Part shown: piece by piece, positions 8,303 to 16,985 of the stretch
How the letters are laid out: the number at the start of each line of letters is the position of its first letter
How positions within the stretch are numbered: position 1 is the first letter of the stretch
Source of the DNA: Pseudomonas sp. LRP2-20
GTDB lineage: Bacteria > Pseudomonadota > Gammaproteobacteria > Pseudomonadales > Pseudomonadaceae
Assembly: GCF_024349685.1 (NCBI RefSeq)
Contig: NZ_AP025944.1
Location: 626,001 to 690,000, forward strand
DNA length: 64,000 nucleotides
Reading direction: 5' to 3'
Notes under the pieces: generated by a model
Database searches by the model: none
Seen by the model: the letters and a program-made list of their open reading frames with translations, nothing else
Told to the model about the DNA's origin: nothing
Program-made: the position numbers and the translations under genes

Positions 8303-8554
8303 TCACTTCGGGATGTAAGAAAGGTAGGTACGGTCTTGCGGGATGATCTCGAGCAGCTGCAAGACATCATTGATTCCGTCATGCCGACCGAAATCCTCAC
8401 GCACTGCGTTGCCACTGGTGATACGGCGGAGGCTGAGCAGATAGCTCAGCTTGCCATGAGCGAAGTAGTCGACATTGTCGGACCGGTTGACGATGTCTTG
8501 CGCTGCTTTGTTGATTTCCTGCTGGAGATAGTCTGCAAATGTCTGCTTGTTCAC
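8303..8554 (-). CDS. Small hypothetical protein
   Basis: An 83-residue acidic protein of unknown function, with no signal peptide or membrane segment, probably cytoplasmic and largely helical (NKQTFADYLQQEINKAAQDI, then VDYFAHGKLSYLLSLRRI). The only in-frame start is a GTG at 8552-8554, with no good Shine-Dalgarno upstream. Coding is supported by its position between clear genes, a hairpin just beyond its stop and a plausible composition, not by recognised homology. It stands alone in its orientation relative to its plus-strand neighbour. Confidence 0.6.
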   Translation of the reverse strand: MNKQTFADYLQQEINKAAQDIVNRSDNVDYFAHGKLSYLLSLRRITSGNAVREDFGRHDGINDVLQLLEIIPQDRTYLSYIPK

Positions 8555-8630
8555 TGGCTTGAACCCGGTACATGAAGGAATGTGGAGGGTAAAAGGCAGT
8601 GCATTTCAGCTTCAGAAGGAAATCATACCC

Positions 8631-9728
8631 TTAGTCGCAACGCGCCATCGCTTCGAGGCAAGTAGCCAAATGATAAGGGGTTGAAGAGGGCATGTCGTGC
8701 CGGCTTACCGCCCCTTCGCCATCGCGGCATTCATACCAGCCCCCTGCATGCAGGAACTGCTGTTCCATTGCCTTCAGCTGCACCAGTAGCTTCGCCTCAT
8801 TCCCCGGGCGCAAAACCAGTGCCCGCAGGTATTCCGCCTGTGCCCAGATCCGCTGGGTCGCATCGAGCACCTTGCCATCCACATCGAGCATGGCCAGCAC
8901 TGCCGCATTGTTTACTCCGCACAGCTCGGCATAGCCGAATGCCCGGTCGATGGATGCATGCAGCGCGGTCCCCCGCAGCAGCGGCGAGGTTTCCAGCAGG
9001 TAGAACCATTCGAACTGGTGCCCCGGCTCGAACCAGTTATCCACAGCGCCTCGCGGCTTTTCCAGCATCAGCCCATGCTGCGGGTCAATGAAGTGTGCCT
9101 GCAACGATTCGCAAAGCGTGAGCAGCGATTGCTGCACGTGCTCGTCCTCGCGTACCGCCAGCACCTGCAGGAAGGCCTCGGCCAGATGCATCTGAGGGTT
9201 CTGCAGTGGGCCGCTGCCGAGGTCGGCCCAGTCTTCGCCGAGGCTGGCTTCATACAGGCCATCATCCCGGGCGAACTGCTCGTCGACCACTTCCAGGGCG
9301 GCATTGAGGGTGGCTTCCACCAGCCCTTCGCCGACCTTGCCCCAGTAATGTGCGCAAGCGAACACGATGAAGGCGTGGGTGTAGAGGTCCTTGCGCCGGT
9401 CCAGCGGCTTGCCGTCGGCGTCGATGCTGTAGAACCAGCCGCCATGCTCGGCATCGTGGAAGTGCTTCTGCAACGAACGGAACAGCGCCGCCGCCCGTTC
9501 GGCCGCACCCGGCTGCTCGATGCGGCTGCTGAACAGGTAAAGCTGGCGGGCACAGGCCATGGCCCGGTAGCGCTGCACCGGCAACGGGCGGTGCTGGGCG
9601 TCCAGGGCCTCGTAGGGCAGGGCCATGTCGGCGTTCCAGCCCGGGCCTTGCCACAGCGGCACGATGCAGTCGGCGAAGTGCTGGTTGAAGCGGGCCAGTT
9701 CGGGCAGTGCGGGGCGGGGGTTGGGCAT
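8631..9728 (-). CDS. AGE-family epimerase/isomerase (sugar isomerase)
   Basis: About 365 residues of an (alpha/alpha)6-barrel N-acylglucosamine 2-epimerase family enzyme. Supporting motifs are RMYLFSxxxE-like ARQLYLFSSRIE, HGGWFYSIDADGKPLDRRKDLYTHAF, NPQMHLAEAFL and WFEPGHQFEWFYLLE, which carry the histidines expected in the active site. Members interconvert sugars such as mannose and fructose or epimerise N-acylhexosamines, and the substrate is not fixed here. The start is uncertain: ATG at 9728 was chosen, ATG at 9761 is possible, and anything further upstream translates a REP element. Confidence 0.85.
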   Translation of the reverse strand: MPNPRPALPELARFNQHFADCIVPLWQGPGWNADMALPYEALDAQHRPLPVQRYRAMACARQLYLFSSRIEQPGAAERAAALFRSLQKHFHDAEHGGWFYSIDADGKPLDRRKDLYTHAFIVFACAHYWGKVGEGLVEATLNAALEVVDEQFARDDGLYEASLGEDWADLGSGPLQNPQMHLAEAFLQVLAVREDEHVQQSLLTLCESLQAHFIDPQHGLMLEKPRGAVDNWFEPGHQFEWFYLLETSPLLRGTALHASIDRAFGYAELCGVNNAAVLAMLDVDGKVLDATQRIWAQAEYLRALVLRPGNEAKLLVQLKAMEQQFLHAGGWYECRDGEGAVSRHDMPSSTPYHLATCLEAMARCD

Positions 9729-9795
9729 GTGGGCGCTCGTCGCTTTCGGGCAGGTCGCCATGGTAGCAGAACTAGGGTTGCGGGTTGGCTGTGTA

Positions 9796-9889
9796 GGCCT
9801 CTTCGCGGGCAAGCCCGCTCCCACAGGTATTGTGTTGCCTTCAGCCCCGGTGCGGTCCCTGTGGGAGCGGGCTTGCCCGCGAAAGGGCC
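9796..9889. repeat. REP inverted pair
   Basis: Two copies of the P. putida-type REP (core GCGGGCAAGCCCGC), at 9796-9827 and 9858-9889, in opposite orientation and separated by 30 bp, between the ends/starts of flanking minus-strand genes. Confidence 0.9.
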
Positions 9890-9904
9890 AGAGCAGGAGA
9901 GCGA

Positions 9905-10570
9905 TCAGCTGGGGTTACCCAGCCCTTGCCAGTGCCGTGCGCCGACGAAAATGAAGCGCAGCTGCTGGGTGATCTTTTCCCGGGCGCTCAGCACCTGTGG
10001 ATAACCCGGCTCCGGGCTGTCGATCAGCTCCGGCAGGGTGGCGAACACGGTCTTCACCACCAGGTCGGCCATGACCGCCAGTGCCGCACCGTCCAGGTGC
10101 TGCCAGCGCTTCATTCGCGCCAGGTCGGTGGCCAGGTCGTCGCTGATGTCCTGGCGCAGGCGGGCGATGGCCTGGCGCACGGCTTGAGAGCCGCCGTACT
10201 GCTCGCGGGCGAGGAACAGAAATTGGGCGCGGTTGGCGGCGACCACGTCGAGGAAGATGCGCACGGAAGCATCGGTGATGCCACCGAGTTCGAATTCGTT
10301 ATGCCGCACCAGGCGGATGGTCTGGCGGAACGTGGCGTCGACTTCGGCCACCAGCGCCAGGCCCAGGGCATCCATGTCGGAAAAGTGGCGATAGAAGCCG
10401 GTCGGTACGATGCCTGCTGCCTTGGCCACTTCGCGCAGGCTGATGCTGCCAAAACCACGGCCACTCTCCATGAGCTGGCAGGCGGCGTCCAGCAGGGCTT
10501 GGCGGGTCTGTAGCTTCTGTTCGGCGCGCGGCAGCATGGGGCTGGCTTCTGTGACGGTGAGGCTGGGCAC
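9905..10570 (-). CDS. TetR-family regulator, DesT/FabR-like
   Basis: A 221-residue regulator with an N-terminal TetR helix-turn-helix (about residues 20-65: [40 protein letters not shown]) and an alpha-helical ligand domain. The [34 protein letters not shown] region is close to FabR and DesT, which sense acyl-CoA/acyl-ACP saturation and repress unsaturated fatty acid synthesis or desaturase genes. No desaturase lies beside it, so the target is inferred from family only. A later ATG at 10537 is an alternative start. The upstream A-tract belongs to the neighbouring gene's terminator. Confidence 0.82.
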   Translation of the reverse strand: [221 protein letters not shown]

Positions 10571-10577
10571 TCTAGAT

Positions 10578-10609
10578 AAAAAAACAAAGCCCGGTCAATG
10601 GACCGGGCT
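10578..10609 (-). terminator. Intrinsic terminator of the tandem-repeat protein gene
   Basis: AGCCCGGTC (10588-10596) pairs with GACCGGGCT (10601-10609) around AATG. The run of A on the plus strand (10578-10588) is a U-run when read on the minus strand, a textbook intrinsic terminator about 50 bp after the repeat-protein stop. Confidence 0.88.
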
Positions 10610-10659
10610 GGGAGGGGAGCAAGCCGTGTGACAGAGGTTGTTCTTTTCGGCCATGGCGA

Positions 10660-11202
10660 TCAGCTCACATGACTGATTGCAACCAGGCGATCAGAGCCAC
10701 CTTCAGCTACGCGGCCACTGCGTTCGATCAGGCGGTCGGAGCCACCTTCGGCAACACGGCCACTGCGTTCGATCAGGCGGTCGGAGCCACCTTCGGCAAC
10801 ACGGCCACTGCGTTCGATCAGGCGGTCGGAGCCACCTTCGGCAACACGGCCACTGCGTTCGATCAGGCGGTCGGAGCCACCTTCGGCAACACGGCCACTG
10901 CGTTCGATCAGGCGATCAGAGCCACCTTCTGCGACACGGCCACTGCGTTCGATCAGGCGGTCGGAGCCACCTTCGGCAACACGGCCACTGCGTTCGATCA
11001 GGCGATCAGAGCCACCTTCTGCGACACGGCCACTGCGTTCGATCAGGCGGTCCGAACCACCTTCGGCAACAGTTTTCAGCGGTTGGGCGACTTCAGCGGC
11101 GCTAGAGCGCGATTCGGCAGTCAGGTGCTGGTCTGCCGCAGGCAGGGCGAAGGCATTGGCAGCAAGAATGGACAGGGTCAGGGACAGCAGAGTGCGTTTC
11201 AT
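10660..11202 (-). CDS. Secreted/periplasmic protein made of 15-residue tandem repeats
   Basis: A 180-residue protein with a signal peptide (MKRTLLSLTLSILAANAFA) and a 24-residue linker, followed by eight exact copies of VAEGGSDRLIERSGR and a ninth partial copy ending VAISHVS. The repeats are polar, charged and glycine-rich and may be disordered or form a regular solenoid. Function is unknown. Related short pseudomonad proteins are sometimes labelled phage infection protein in databases, on unclear grounds. The gene has its own terminator. The array is nearly identical at DNA level, so copy number should vary between strains. Confidence 0.85.
   Translation of the reverse strand: MKRTLLSLTLSILAANAFALPAADQHLTAESRSSAAEVAQPLKTVAEGGSDRLIERSGRVAEGGSDRLIERSGRVAEGGSDRLIERSGRVAEGGSDRLIERSGRVAEGGSDRLIERSGRVAEGGSDRLIERSGRVAEGGSDRLIERSGRVAEGGSDRLIERSGRVAEGGSDRLVAISHVS
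10700..11075. repeat. 45-bp coding tandem repeat array
   Basis: About eight and a half 45-bp units lie within the preceding gene, in frame, each encoding one VAEGGSDRLIERSGR. Two DNA versions alternate in the array (GGCGGTCGGAGCCACCTTCG and GGCGATCAGAGCCACCTTCT types), which translate to the same peptide. Confidence 0.92.
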
Positions 11203-11543
11203 GGTTCGGTGCTCCTCTCGGGGGCTGGAAAAGTGGGTACGAAGCCAATGCTACGCCCGGTGACGCCAGAGAGAAGTTCATACGGGTAATGGTAACAATC
11301 GACGGTATTGATAGCGCCGTTCGAAGGCTCTATTTCAGGTGTTATGTCGCGATTAATGGCTTTTTGCCGGTAATCGGTCCAGGTAACACCGGCAGCCAGG
11401 CAAGTGCCCAACCTGAGCAAGAAGGCAGACAAAACTCGCTATCATGGCGCTCTCCGATAAAACCCAGCGGGTTTTCGTCAGTCCGAGATATTGAGTGCCA
11501 TCGTTACGCCCGCTTCATGCCATGCCGCCAGGAGAACCACGCA
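11203..11543. other. Intergenic region between the repeat-protein gene and asmA
   Basis: A 341-bp divergent spacer. It must hold promoters for both genes, but no -35/-10 pair was clear enough to call. A small hairpin, AAAACCC-AGC-GGGTTTT (11459-11475), lies 68 bp before asmA and could attenuate transcription. Nothing else was recognised. Confidence 0.5.
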
Positions 11544-13610
11544 ATGACGCGTCCCGCCAGAATCCTCGTCTGGACCTTAACCACCTTGTTGACCCTCCTG
11601 GCGATCCTGGTCGTGATAATCGCCACTTTCGACTGGAACCGCGTCAAGCCGTTGCTCAACGAGAAAGTGTCCGAGGCCTTGCACCGGCCGTTCGCGATCA
11701 ATGGCAACCTCGCCGTCCACTGGCGCACCGAGCCGGAAGAAGGCGGCTGGCGCGCCTGGGTGCCGTGGCCGCACTTCATTGCCGAAGACCTGACCCTGGG
11801 CAACCCCGACTGGCTGAAGGAGCCGCAGATGGTCGGCCTTGAGCGGGTGGAGTTCCGCCTGGCGCCACTGCCACTGGTATTCCAGCAGATCAGCATCCCG
11901 CGCATCGACCTGACCAGGCCAACCGCCAGCCTGACGCGGCTGGCCGATGGCCGTGCCAACTGGACCTTCGACTTCGGGCCAAAGGACGACAACGAGCAAC
12001 CGTCCAAGTGGCAGCTGGACATCGGTGCCATCGGCTTCGACCAGGGCAATGTCAGCTTCGACGACCAGACGTTGAAAACCAGCATGAAGGTGCAGATCGA
12101 CCCGCTCGGCAAACCGATCCCGTTCAGCGAAATCGTCGGCAAGGCCAGTGCGGAGAAGGCTGGAGGTGCCCAGGATTATGCGTTCGGGCTCAAAGCTCAG
12201 GGTCGTTACAAAGGCCAGCCGGTATCCGGCACTGGCAAGATCGGCGGCCTGCTGGCGTTGCAGGACGCCAGCCAGCCGTTCCCGTTGCAGGCAGACGTAC
12301 GCATCGCCGATACCCATGTGCGGCTCGCCGGCACTCTGACCGACCCGCGCAACCTCGGCGCGCTGGACCTGCGCTTGCGCCTGTCCGGTGCCAGTCTGGG
12401 CAACCTCTACCCGCTGACCGGTGTGACGCTGCCAGACACCCCGGCCTATTCCACCGATGGCCGGCTCAGCGCCAACCTGCATGCAGCCGAAGGCGCCACC
12501 TTCAATTACCAGGGCTTCAACGGCAAGATCGGCGACAGTGACATCCATGGTGACCTGGCCTTCGTCGCCAGCCAGCCACGCCCCAAGCTGTCCGGCAACC
12601 TGGTGTCCAACCAGCTGCTGTTCAAGGACCTGGCGCCGCTGATCGGCGCCGACTCCAATGCCGAGCAGAAAGCCCGCGGCGGTGCCAGCAAGCAGCCGGC
12701 CGACAAAGTGCTGCCGGTGGAGGAGTTTCGCACCGAACGCTGGCGTGCCATGGATGCCGACGTCAGCTTTGCCGGCAAGCGCATCGTGCACAGCGAAAAG
12801 CTGCCATTCAACGACCTGTCCGCCCACGTGATCCTCGATGACGGCCTGTTGCGTCTTGAGCCGCTGCGATTTGGCGTGGCCGGTGGCAGCCTGGCGTCCA
12901 ACATCCGCCTGGATGGCCGCAACGTGCCGCTGCAGGGCAGCGCCCAGCTGACCGCGCGTGGCTTCAAGCTCAAGCAGCTGTTCCCAGGTTTCGCGCCGAT
13001 GCAGACCAGTTTCGGCGAACTCAACGGCGATGCCGACATCAGTGGCCGTGGCAACTCGGTGGCGGCGTTGCTGGGCACAGCCAATGGCAACCTGCGGCTA
13101 CTGATCAATGATGGCGCCATCAGCCGCAGCCTGATGGAGATCGCCGGGCTTAATGTGGGTAATTATGTGGTTGGCAAGCTGTTCGGCGACGAGGACGTGA
13201 AAATCAACTGCGCGGCGGCGGACGTGGGGATCAAGGACGGGCTGGCGACCACGCGACTGTTCATCTTCGACACCGAGAACGCGATCATCTACATCAACGG
13301 CACGGCCAACTTTGCCAGTGAGCAGCTGGACCTGAAGATCAACCCGGAATCCAAAGGCCTGCGGTTGTTCTCGTTGCGTTCACCACTGTACGTACGGGGG
13401 CCGTTTGCCAAACCCAGTGCCGGGGTGCAGGCGGTGCCGCTGGCGTTGCGTGGGGCGGGGATGGTGGCATTGGGGGTGGTGGCCGGGCCGGCTGCCGGGT
13501 TGCTGGCGCTGGTGGCGCCCAGCAGTGGTGATGAGCCCAACCAGTGCACGCCGTTGCTGCAGCAGATGAAAGCCGGCAAGGCGCCGGCTGCGGTGAAAAA
13601 GCAGAAATAG
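11544..13610 (+). CDS. AsmA family protein
   Basis: A 688-residue protein with one N-terminal membrane anchor (about residues 8-27, ILVWTLTTLLTLLAILVVII) and a long periplasmic AsmA-type beta-rich region. Typical motifs are FDWNRVKPLLNEKVSEALHRPFAINGNLAV near the N-terminus and LDLKINPESKGLRLFSLRSPLYVRGPFAKP near the C-terminus. The family is linked to lipid transport and outer-membrane homeostasis through the AsmA/TamB bridge-like fold. The ATG at 11544 follows AGGAGAACC. An in-frame extension to 11289 lacks coding character. Confidence 0.9.
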   Translation: MTRPARILVWTLTTLLTLLAILVVIIATFDWNRVKPLLNEKVSEALHRPFAINGNLAVHWRTEPEEGGWRAWVPWPHFIAEDLTLGNPDWLKEPQMVGLERVEFRLAPLPLVFQQISIPRIDLTRPTASLTRLADGRANWTFDFGPKDDNEQPSKWQLDIGAIGFDQGNVSFDDQTLKTSMKVQIDPLGKPIPFSEIVGKASAEKAGGAQDYAFGLKAQGRYKGQPVSGTGKIGGLLALQDASQPFPLQADVRIADTHVRLAGTLTDPRNLGALDLRLRLSGASLGNLYPLTGVTLPDTPAYSTDGRLSANLHAAEGATFNYQGFNGKIGDSDIHGDLAFVASQPRPKLSGNLVSNQLLFKDLAPLIGADSNAEQKARGGASKQPADKVLPVEEFRTERWRAMDADVSFAGKRIVHSEKLPFNDLSAHVILDDGLLRLEPLRFGVAGGSLASNIRLDGRNVPLQGSAQLTARGFKLKQLFPGFAPMQTSFGELNGDADISGRGNSVAALLGTANGNLRLLINDGAISRSLMEIAGLNVGNYVVGKLFGDEDVKINCAAADVGIKDGLATTRLFIFDTENAIIYINGTANFASEQLDLKINPESKGLRLFSLRSPLYVRGPFAKPSAGVQAVPLALRGAGMVALGVVAGPAAGLLALVAPSSGDEPNQCTPLLQQMKAGKAPAAVKKQK

Positions 13611-13614
13611 CAGG

Positions 13615-13747
13615 GGGCTGCTTTGCAGCCCATCGACGCGGTTCGTCGCCACGACAAGCGCGGCTCCCACAAGATTTCCACAGACCTGAGGGTTGTGCAG
13701 TCCCTGTGGGAGCCGCGCTTGCTGGCGATGGGCCGCAAAGCGGCCCC
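13615..13747. repeat. Composite REP/terminator hairpin between convergent genes
   Basis: GGGCTGCTTTGCAGCCC (13615-13631) and GGGCCGCAAAGCGGCCC (13730-13746) bracket an inverted pair of GGCTCCCACA / TGTGGGAGCCGCGCTTGC sequences. It lies between asmA (plus) and the ferritin-like gene (minus). The same architecture recurs at 27393-27494. Confidence 0.8.
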
Positions 13748-13752
13748 TGCGA

Positions 13753-14283
13753 TTAAAGCCCTTGAAGCAGATCGGACATGTCGTCCGCGTGCTCTTCTTC
13801 CTGGGCGAGGATGTCTTCGAAGATCCGCCGGGTAGTCGGGTCTTTATCGCCAATGTACTGAATGATCTCGCGATAGCTGTCGATGGCGATCCGCTCAGCC
13901 ACCAGGTCCTCCAGCACCATCTCCTTCAGCGAACTGCCCGCCACATACTGCGCATGGGAATTCTTGGTGAGGTTGTCCGGGTTGAAGTCCGGCTCGCCGC
14001 CCAGCTGCACGATGCGCTCTGCCAGTTTGTCGGCGTGCTCGGCTTCCTGGTTCGCATGTTCGAGGAATTCGCTGGCCGCCACGCTGGCCTTGATTCCGCT
14101 GGCCATGAAGTAATGGCGCTTGTAGCGCAGCACGCAGACCAGCTCGGTGGCCAGCGACTCGTTGAGCAGGCGCAGGATTTCCTTGCGGTCGGCATGGTAG
14201 CCCTCGGTCACCGCGCCTTGCTCGACGTGCTGACGGGCACGCGCGCGCAGGGTTTGCACATCGGTCAGTTCAACGTTGCTCAT
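13753..14283 (-). CDS. Ferritin-like / bacterioferritin-family protein
   Basis: A 176-residue four-helix ferritin-like protein. Likely metal ligands are Glu in NESLATELVCVLRYKRHYF, ExxH in EFLEHANQEAEHADKLAERI, Glu in VLEDLVAERIAIDSY and ExxH in DILAQEEEHADD. It should bind a di-iron centre for iron storage or oxidant protection. Which subgroup (bacterioferritin or Dps-like) is not settled by the motifs. The ATG at 14281-14283 follows GGAGAC. An upstream ATG at 14307 lacks such a site. The gene ends in a composite REP hairpin. Confidence 0.85.
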   Translation of the reverse strand: MSNVELTDVQTLRARARQHVEQGAVTEGYHADRKEILRLLNESLATELVCVLRYKRHYFMASGIKASVAASEFLEHANQEAEHADKLAERIVQLGGEPDFNPDNLTKNSHAQYVAGSSLKEMVLEDLVAERIAIDSYREIIQYIGDKDPTTRRIFEDILAQEEEHADDMSDLLQGL

Positions 14284-14331
14284 GATTGTCTCCAGATGGA
14301 TCAGCACGGGTGGTCAAGGTAGGCGGGAGGC

Positions 14332-14673
14332 TCACGCGCCGAGGGCGGCTTTGCTGTCCGCTTCGCGTTGCTTGCAGGTCTTGAAGCCCTTGGCATCGAC
14401 ATGGCCGGTGGCATCGAAGCGCACGTAGTACGGCTGCTGGTGGCCGTCGCGGTTGAGGATGTAGTCGTTGCAGGTGCCGCCGTGCGGCAGGTCGATCACG
14501 TTCGACGGGCTGCCGCCGATGGCGATGACTTTCTGCATGGTCATGCCGTTTTCCACCTGCTTGACCAGCGGCTCGTCACGGTAGGTGACGTAGTCCGCCG
14601 GGTTTTCCGGGCGGTTGCTGCAGCCGGCCAGGGCCGCGCTTGCCAGAAGGATTGCCAGGGTCTGCTTGTACAT
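14332..14673 (-). CDS. osmE: Osmotically inducible lipoprotein OsmE
   Basis: A 113-residue SmpA/OmlA-fold lipoprotein. The signal peptide ends in the lipobox LAGC with the lipidated Cys at residue 18. The mature part has the family core ENGMTMQKVIAIGGSPS and HGGTCNDYILN. OsmE is anchored in the envelope and is induced by osmotic and stationary-phase stress in enterobacteria. A Shine-Dalgarno GGAGCGG precedes the ATG. It is divergent from the lipase gene, with 124 bp shared upstream. Confidence 0.88.
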   Translation of the reverse strand: MYKQTLAILLASAALAGCSNRPENPADYVTYRDEPLVKQVENGMTMQKVIAIGGSPSNVIDLPHGGTCNDYILNRDGHQQPYYVRFDATGHVDAKGFKTCKQREADSKAALGA

Positions 14674-14797
14674 GGTCCCGCTCCTTGCAAAGGGTCTGTT
14701 CTGGATTGGAACCGCGCGGCACGTCGGGAGTTCGATTGCGATAGTCATCGAAGCGGCGCTAGTGTTGGCCAATCCTCCACGGAAAAGGGCTCAAGCC

Positions 14798-15688
14798 ATG
14801 CAGCAGGCGTTGACCACGCGATACCCGTTGGTGCTGGTGCCAGGCATGCTTGGCTTCGTGCGGGTGCTGCTCTATCCGTACTGGTTCGGCATCGTGCCGG
14901 CGTTGCGCAAGGGCGGCGCGCAGGTATTCCCGGTGCAGGTCTCGCCGCTGCATTCCAACGAGGTGCGCGGTGAGCAGTTGCTGGCGATCATCGAAGACAT
15001 CTGCCAGCGCACGGGCGCGGCAAAGGTCAACCTCATCGGCCACAGCCAGGGGGCGCTGAACGCACGCTATGCGGCGGCAAAACGGCCGGATCGGGTCGCC
15101 TCGGTCACTTCGGTGGCGGGGCCCAACCATGGGTCGGAACTGGCCGATCACCTGGCACGCACGGCGCCAGGGGACTCACCTCAGGGGCGTATGCTCAGAG
15201 CCATCCTGCATGGCCTGGCGGTGCTGCTGGTGTGGCTGGAAACCGGCTGGCGCCGCGACCCGCTGCCGGTCGACGTGCACGCTTCGCACCATGCCCTGAC
15301 CAGCGCTGGCGTGGCGCTGTTCAACCAGGCTTATCCACAAGGGTTGCCGGAAACCTGGGGCGGGGAGGGCGCGTATGAGGTGAAAGGCGTGCGCTACTAC
15401 TCCTGGTCCGGCACCTTGCAGCCCGGGTTGACCGATCAGGGGCGCAACCGCTTCGACGGCAGCAGCCGCTTCTGCCGGTTGTTCGCGCGCAGTTTCGTCA
15501 GGGAAAAGGGCCATTGCGACGGCATGGTCGGGCGATTCAGCTCGCACCTGGGGCAGGTGATCGGCGATGACTTCCCGCTTGATCACCTGGATATCGTCAA
15601 CCAGTCGCTGGGCGCCGTGGGCAAGGGCGCCGAGCCGCTGCGGCTGTTCACCGAGCATGCGGCGCGGCTCAAGGCAGCCGGGCTCTAG
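14798..15688 (+). CDS. Family I triacylglycerol lipase (alpha/beta hydrolase), no obvious signal peptide
   Basis: A 296-residue lipase similar to the mature part of Pseudomonas LipA-type enzymes: YPLVLVPGMLGF, YWFGIVPALRKGGAQV, the nucleophile elbow GHSQGALNARY, CEGAYxVxGVxYYSWSG-like GGEGAYEVKGVRYYSWSG, acid DGMVG and His in LDHLDIVNQ. It hydrolyses acyl esters. The best ATG begins directly at the mature-like sequence (MQQALTTRYPLVLVPGM), so an export signal is missing, and no foldase gene is nearby. Its stop shares CTAG with the convergent transporter gene. Confidence 0.88.
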   Translation: MQQALTTRYPLVLVPGMLGFVRVLLYPYWFGIVPALRKGGAQVFPVQVSPLHSNEVRGEQLLAIIEDICQRTGAAKVNLIGHSQGALNARYAAAKRPDRVASVTSVAGPNHGSELADHLARTAPGDSPQGRMLRAILHGLAVLLVWLETGWRRDPLPVDVHASHHALTSAGVALFNQAYPQGLPETWGGEGAYEVKGVRYYSWSGTLQPGLTDQGRNRFDGSSRFCRLFARSFVREKGHCDGMVGRFSSHLGQVIGDDFPLDHLDIVNQSLGAVGKGAEPLRLFTEHAARLKAAGL

Positions 15689-16557
15689 CGGCGTACCGGC
15701 GTGGTCCAGCGCTCGGCCAGAATCACCCCGGCCAAGGTCAGCAGGCCACCGATCAGGTGATAGCTGGCCAGCTGTTCATCGAGGACCAGGGCGGCGATCA
15801 GCGCGGTCACCACCGGCAGCAGGTTGAAAAACAGCGTGGTGCGGCTTGGCCCCAGGCGATGCACGGCCTGCATCCACACCAGCGGGGCGATCATCGAGGC
15901 AAGCACACAGGCATAAAGCACCAGGCCGATGTTGTGGCCGTTCAGGCCGGTCTTGTCCGAGAGCAGGAACAACGGCAGCAGCACCAGGATGGCCATCAGT
16001 ACTTGCAGGTACAGCAGCTGCAACGGCGGCAGGCGCAGCTGCCACTTCTTCAGCAGGAAGCTGTACAGCGCGTAGGCCAGGGTCGCCACCAGCATCAGCA
16101 GGTCGCCGCTGTTCAAGCCGTGTTCCAGCAAGATGCCGGGCTGGCCAGCCGAGACCACTTCGAGCACGCCGACAAACGACACCACGGCACCTGCCAGGGC
16201 GCCGTAGCTCAGGCGCTGGCCCAGCCAGGCGATGGACAGGGCCAGCGACATCAGCGGCATCAGCGAGAGGATGATGCCCATGTTGGTGGCACTGGTGATG
16301 CCGGCGGCGAAGTACGCCAGGCTCTGGTAAACGGCCATGCCGAGCACGCCGAGGACGGCCACCTTGCCCAGGTGTGGGCGGATGGCCGCGCGATTGCGCC
16401 ACACGGCGGGCAACAGGAACGGGGTGAACAGTGCGCCGGCCAGCAGCCAGCGGTAGAAGCCGATCTCGGCAGGGTAGATGGCGCCGGCCGACATCTTGGT
16501 GACCACGGTGTTGCCGGCCCAGATGAGGATGGCGAAAAGGGGAAACGCGTAATTCAT
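15685..16557 (-). CDS. EamA/DMT superfamily transporter
   Basis: A 290-residue inner-membrane protein with about ten hydrophobic helices in two EamA repeats, starting MNYAFPLFAILIWAGNTVVTKMSAGAIYP and ending LIGGLLTLAGVILAERW. Family members export metabolites or amino acids, and the substrate is unknown. The ATG at 16555-16557 was chosen over an upstream extension because it begins exactly at the first helix. It is convergent with the lipase gene, sharing 4 bp at the stop codons. Confidence 0.9.
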   Translation of the reverse strand: MNYAFPLFAILIWAGNTVVTKMSAGAIYPAEIGFYRWLLAGALFTPFLLPAVWRNRAAIRPHLGKVAVLGVLGMAVYQSLAYFAAGITSATNMGIILSLMPLMSLALSIAWLGQRLSYGALAGAVVSFVGVLEVVSAGQPGILLEHGLNSGDLLMLVATLAYALYSFLLKKWQLRLPPLQLLYLQVLMAILVLLPLFLLSDKTGLNGHNIGLVLYACVLASMIAPLVWMQAVHRLGPSRTTLFFNLLPVVTALIAALVLDEQLASYHLIGGLLTLAGVILAERWTTPVRR

Positions 16558-16697
16558 GCAGCAACTGACTCTTTCGTTTTGGCGGTGACGCCTTGGCTGG
16601 CCATTATGAAGGCCCATGCCCGGGCAAAATGTAAAAAATCTTGTCTACACTCAGGCGCATGTCCGTGCATCGGGCGCGGAGTCAAGGAGACCACTCC

Positions 16698-16985
16698 ATG
16701 AAAATGCTGCACATGCCCCTGCTGGTGTTGGCCGTGTTGTTCAGCGCGCAAGGGTTTGCCGCCAACACGGCGCAACAGGAAAAGATGAAGACCTGCAACG
16801 CCGACGCCACGGCCAAGGCCCTCAAGGGCGATGAGCGCAAGGCGTTCATGAGCACCTGCCTGAAGAAAGATGTGCCCCAGTCGCAGCAGGACAAGATGAA
16901 GACCTGCAACGCCGACGCCAGCACCAAGGCGCTCAAGGGTGACGAACGCAAGGCGTTCATGAGCGACTGCCTGAAGAAGAAGTGA
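16698..16985 (+). CDS. psiF: PsiF-repeat phosphate-starvation protein
   Basis: A 95-residue exported protein. After a signal peptide ending around FAAN (residue 22-23) come two PsiF repeats, each with KMKTCNADAxxKALKGDERKAFMSxCLKK. The cysteine pair in each repeat may form disulfides. The family is Pho-induced in E. coli, with unknown biochemical role. AAGGAG precedes the ATG. No convincing Pho box was seen upstream. Confidence 0.9.
   Translation: MKMLHMPLLVLAVLFSAQGFAANTAQQEKMKTCNADATAKALKGDERKAFMSTCLKKDVPQSQQDKMKTCNADASTKALKGDERKAFMSDCLKKK

Noticed and set aside
10700..11075. Possible CRISPR-like array
   Set aside because: Units are directly adjacent 45-bp coding repeats without unique spacers, and no cas genes are present.
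10669..11289. Plus-strand repeat protein opposite the tandem-repeat gene
   Set aside because: The minus strand has a signal peptide, a clean repeat frame and an intrinsic terminator, and the plus frame has none of these.
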